Shown here piece by piece: positions 13,268 to 15,687 of a stretch of 15,687 nt of DNA. The translations under genes and the position numbers were made by a program. This DNA comes from UBA9848 sp003454065. Its GTDB lineage: Bacteria; Spirochaetota; Spirochaetia; Sphaerochaetales; Sphaerochaetaceae. Every line of letters begins with the position of its first letter. Positions within the stretch are counted from its first letter, which is position 1. The notes under the pieces are model-generated. The model was given only the letters and a program-made list of their open reading frames with translations, did no database searches and had not been told where the DNA came from. The DNA lies in contig CAMOXM010000026.1 in NCBI GenBank assembly GCA_946629155.1, positions 1 through 15,687 on the forward strand, in the 5' to 3' direction.

Positions 13268-15371
13268 GACTATGACTACGTTGGTTTTGATTGAAAAGGG
13301 CAAATCGGAGAGGATAGATTTCCCCAAGCATTTTTTCAGCGAATTCGATGCCGGGGCGAAGATGATTCTGGTCGCCCTCGATATTGCCGATGACAATTTG
13401 AAGAGAATACGTTCGGAAGCTGAGAAGAGAGGACGCTCTTTCGGAACAACGACGATCAGCGAATACTTCGGCAAAAGCGATAAGAGCGACATAGTGCTGG
13501 TGCGTTCGGAAGGGAAGCTTACGAAGGAATCCAAGGCTGCGGCGAGCATTCTGTGCAGTCATATCCAGCCAGATAGCGTAATCGTGTATTCCTCGTATCC
13601 TTTGCTCCGCAATGTCAGCCCCAGCATAGTGCCCGATTCGTTCGTCATCGAAGAGCTTTCCTTCGAGGAGGCCGAATCGTTTCTGTATTACGGCGCCCCC
13701 ATGATTGATATCACGAGCATTTACAAGGCAGTCAATCAGGGGGTGAAGGTGATTCTCAAGTCGTTTTGCGAAGAAGGCGGCATAATAATATCGTCGAAGC
13801 CTTCCAAGAGAGCGCAGAAAAAGATCGTGAAGGGCTTTGCGGCGATAAGCGGAGTGAGCATAATCACTTTGGAGGGAATAGGCTTCAAAGGCGTCAGCGG
13901 AACGACGACAAAGCTTGCCAACGCCTGCTCCGATGCAGGGGTTTCCTTCCTGATGATAGCGCAAGGGGCTAGCGAGTCCGCTATTTCCGTGGTCGTGAAG
14001 GATAAGGATGCGGCTCTTGCGGCCATGAGCATCAACAAGGCTTTTGAGGACCAGATATTCGCGGAAATGTGCGAGCCTGTGAAAATAGACAACAACAATG
14101 CGATCATAGCGGCTGTCGGCGATAGCATCACCGATTCTCCCGTTTTCGTAAGCGCGTTCTATTCTGCGTTTTCATCCTTCAATGTCAACATAAAGCTTTC
14201 CACGCTGACCAGAGGTGATAACAGCCTTTGCGCAGTAATCAGGACAAACGATTTGAAAAAGGCCCTTTCGGGGCTGAATGCTTCCTTCTGCCTGTCCAAA
14301 GTCACTATTTCCATGGGAATTTTCGGAGCCGGAAACGTCGGCGGAGAGTTGTTGGGCCAAATCGCCGAGCAGGAGGAGGAGCTGAACCGCAGGGGAATCG
14401 ATATAAGGGTTCGCGCGATTGCAAATAGCAGGAAGATGCTGCTGTCCAATGTCGGAGTGGATTTGACCGCATGGAGGAAGGAATTCGAGAAGAAGTCTGC
14501 GCCTTTGGACATGGAGGCGATGGTTGATTTCATCGATAATGACGCTTATCCCCATACGCTGATAGTCGATTGCACCGCTTCCGATGCGATTCCGCTGAAA
14601 TATTCGGAGTGGTTCGAGAGGGGCATACACATCGTCACGCCGAACAAGAAAGGTGGAGTGACCGATTTCAAGTATTACAGCAGCATGCTCGAGATGGCGA
14701 AGAAGAACAATTGCATGTATCTCCATGAGACCACTGTCGGAGCGGGTCTGCCTGTAATATCCACGCTTAATGATCTCATTCGCACGGGAGATAAGATAAA
14801 GGGCATTTCGGGAATAGTCTCCGGCACGCTGGCATATCTTTTTTCGGAATATGACGGCAAGGTTCCGTTTTCCAAATTGGTTCTGAAAGCCAAGGAAATG
14901 GGATATACCGAACCTGATCCGAGAGAGGATCTCAGCGGGATGGATGTCGCCAGAAAAGCCATAATCCTGTCGCGGGAAATGGGCTTCGCCGCCGAGCTCA
15001 AGAGGCTTAATGTGGAGTCGCTCATACCTGAGAACCTGAGGAATATTCCTTATGATGAGTTCGTCAAGCGCATCGGAGAAATGGACGATAAGATGAAGAA
15101 GCTGTTCGATAAGGCATCTAATGATGGGAAGGTTCTCAGATACACGGCAGAGGTGAAGGAGGACGGCTCATGCTCGGTTCAGCTCGCATCGTATGACAAA
15201 GAGCACGTTTTCGCACAGACGAAAGGGACGGATAACGTATTCGTTTTCCGCACCAAGAGATATGACAAAGGGCCGTTGGTTGTGAAAGGTCCTGGCGCCG
15301 GATTGGAAGTGACGGCAGGCGGCGTGTTCGCCGATTTGCTCAAGCTTTGCAGCTTCCTCGGCGCTTCCTGA
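13257..15371 (+). CDS. Homoserine dehydrogenase fused to a degenerate aspartokinase-ACT region
   Basis: A 704-residue ThrA-like fusion (E. coli ThrA 820 aa). The C-terminal homoserine dehydrogenase looks intact: GAGNVG (357-362) binds NAD(P), followed by TPNKKG (461-466), ETTVGAGLPV (491-500), SGIVSGTLAY (518-527) and DPREDLSGMDVARK (554-567), with Asp558, Asp563 and Lys567 matching the yeast active-site residues. It reduces aspartate semialdehyde to homoserine. Two ACT domains (about 193-345) match the ThrA linker. The N-terminal 190 residues lack the aspartokinase KFGGTS and nucleotide-binding motifs; only the SFEEAESFLYYGAP stretch is recognisable. It is therefore probably not a kinase. 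The ATG at 13257 has AGGA 7 nt upstream; ATG 13272, with AGGTGAG 3 nt upstream, is an alternative. Confidence 0.92.
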   Translation: MLGETMTTLVLIEKGKSERIDFPKHFFSEFDAGAKMILVALDIADDNLKRIRSEAEKRGRSFGTTTISEYFGKSDKSDIVLVRSEGKLTKESKAAASILCSHIQPDSVIVYSSYPLLRNVSPSIVPDSFVIEELSFEEAESFLYYGAPMIDITSIYKAVNQGVKVILKSFCEEGGIIISSKPSKRAQKKIVKGFAAISGVSIITLEGIGFKGVSGTTTKLANACSDAGVSFLMIAQGASESAISVVVKDKDAALAAMSINKAFEDQIFAEMCEPVKIDNNNAIIAAVGDSITDSPVFVSAFYSAFSSFNVNIKLSTLTRGDNSLCAVIRTNDLKKALSGLNASFCLSKVTISMGIFGAGNVGGELLGQIAEQEEELNRRGIDIRVRAIANSRKMLLSNVGVDLTAWRKEFEKKSAPLDMEAMVDFIDNDAYPHTLIVDCTASDAIPLKYSEWFERGIHIVTPNKKGGVTDFKYYSSMLEMAKKNNCMYLHETTVGAGLPVISTLNDLIRTGDKIKGISGIVSGTLAYLFSEYDGKVPFSKLVLKAKEMGYTEPDPREDLSGMDVARKAIILSREMGFAAELKRLNVESLIPENLRNIPYDEFVKRIGEMDDKMKKLFDKASNDGKVLRYTAEVKEDGSCSVQLASYDKEHVFAQTKGTDNVFVFRTKRYDKGPLVVKGPGAGLEVTAGGVFADLLKLCSFLGAS

Positions 15372-15396
15372 TATTCGATGAGGCATGGAGTTGATT

Positions 15397-15687
15397 ATGA
15401 GATTCGTTAGTACAAGAAACGATAAGAAGGAATTGACGTTCAGCGAGGCGATTATGAAGGGGCTCGCCGACGACGGAGGGCTTTATGTTCCAGTTGCTCT
15501 TCCCAAAATAGACATCGCCAAGCTCGATTATGATCCGGATTCGGATTCGTATTCCAAATTGGCCGCTCGGCTCATAAAGCCGTTTGCGGAAGGCGATGTT
15601 CTCGAAAATGACATTGCCGGCATTTGCGAGCGCGCATTCGATTTTCCCATCAAATTGACTTACGATCCTAAAAACGACAAGCATGCG
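15397..15687 (+). CDS. thrC: Threonine synthase (N-terminal part, cut by window edge)
   Basis: The first 97 codons of a gene that continues past the right edge. It starts MRFVSTRNDKKELTFSEAI and contains GLADDGGLYVP (28-38), the usual N-terminal signature of PLP-dependent threonine synthase, which converts O-phosphohomoserine to threonine. The PLP lysine lies beyond the window. The ATG has GGAG 6 nt upstream and lies 25 nt after the homoserine dehydrogenase stop, consistent with one operon. Homoserine kinase (thrB), which makes its substrate, is not between them and must lie elsewhere or downstream. Confidence 0.93.
   Translation, partial: MRFVSTRNDKKELTFSEAIMKGLADDGGLYVPVALPKIDIAKLDYDPDSDSYSKLAARLIKPFAEGDVLENDIAGICERAFDFPIKLTYDPKNDKHA

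Noticed and set aside
13260..13964. Minus-strand open frame of 234 codons opposite the aspartokinase-like region
   Set aside because: I considered whether the degenerate region might encode something on the other strand. The translation has no motifs, and the plus frame continues smoothly into the ACT domains.

Overview
The window reads as chromosomal housekeeping DNA of a bacterium with moderate GC content. Several features suggest a spirochaete (Spirochaetota, perhaps a Treponema- or Sphaerochaeta-like lineage): small lipoproteins with relaxed lipoboxes, a PcnB-type nucleotidyltransferase beside an exonuclease I, and a GyrB that reads LWGKMLNVEK where many phyla have LRGKILNVEK. This assignment is an inference from motifs; no rRNA or other phylogenetic anchor is present.

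Layout. (1) Positions 1-2886, minus strand: an overlapping cluster of a PcnB-family nucleotidyltransferase, exonuclease I (sbcB), and the first 93 codons of a Nif3/DUF34 protein running off the left edge. (2) 3045-3458, minus: a small lipoprotein with a near-consensus promoter. (3) 3758-5509, plus: adenine deaminase (ade), then a proline/lysine-rich lipoprotein (5560-5877) ending at a bidirectional terminator. (4) 5959-10614, minus: a gyrB-gyrA operon, convergent with group 3. (5) A 323-bp AT-rich gap with two tandem 12-bp palindromes, then on the plus strand a small PNPOx-like protein that appears to have lost its middle (10938-11201). (6) A GC-rich, hairpin-forming spacer (11202-11330). (7) 11331-12221, minus: a membrane-anchored DRGH nuclease. 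(8) Diverging from it on the plus strand, an amino-acid operon: a prephenate dehydratase with a signal peptide, a homoserine dehydrogenase fused to a degenerate aspartokinase domain, and the start of threonine synthase, which runs off the right edge.

How the genes fit together: gyrB and gyrA make the two subunits of one enzyme. The homoserine dehydrogenase and threonine synthase are steps of the threonine branch, and prephenate dehydratase belongs to phenylalanine synthesis. PcnB and ExoI act on RNA ends and single-stranded DNA respectively.

The points most worth following are the aspartokinase domain lacking its catalytic motifs, the apparently exported prephenate dehydratase, the internally deleted flavoprotein, four genes whose promoter -10 boxes lie so close to the ATG that their mRNAs may be leaderless, and the structured spacer at 11202-11330. 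I see no CRISPR array, phage, insertion sequence, tRNA or rRNA, and no clear sign of a wholly new multi-gene system.
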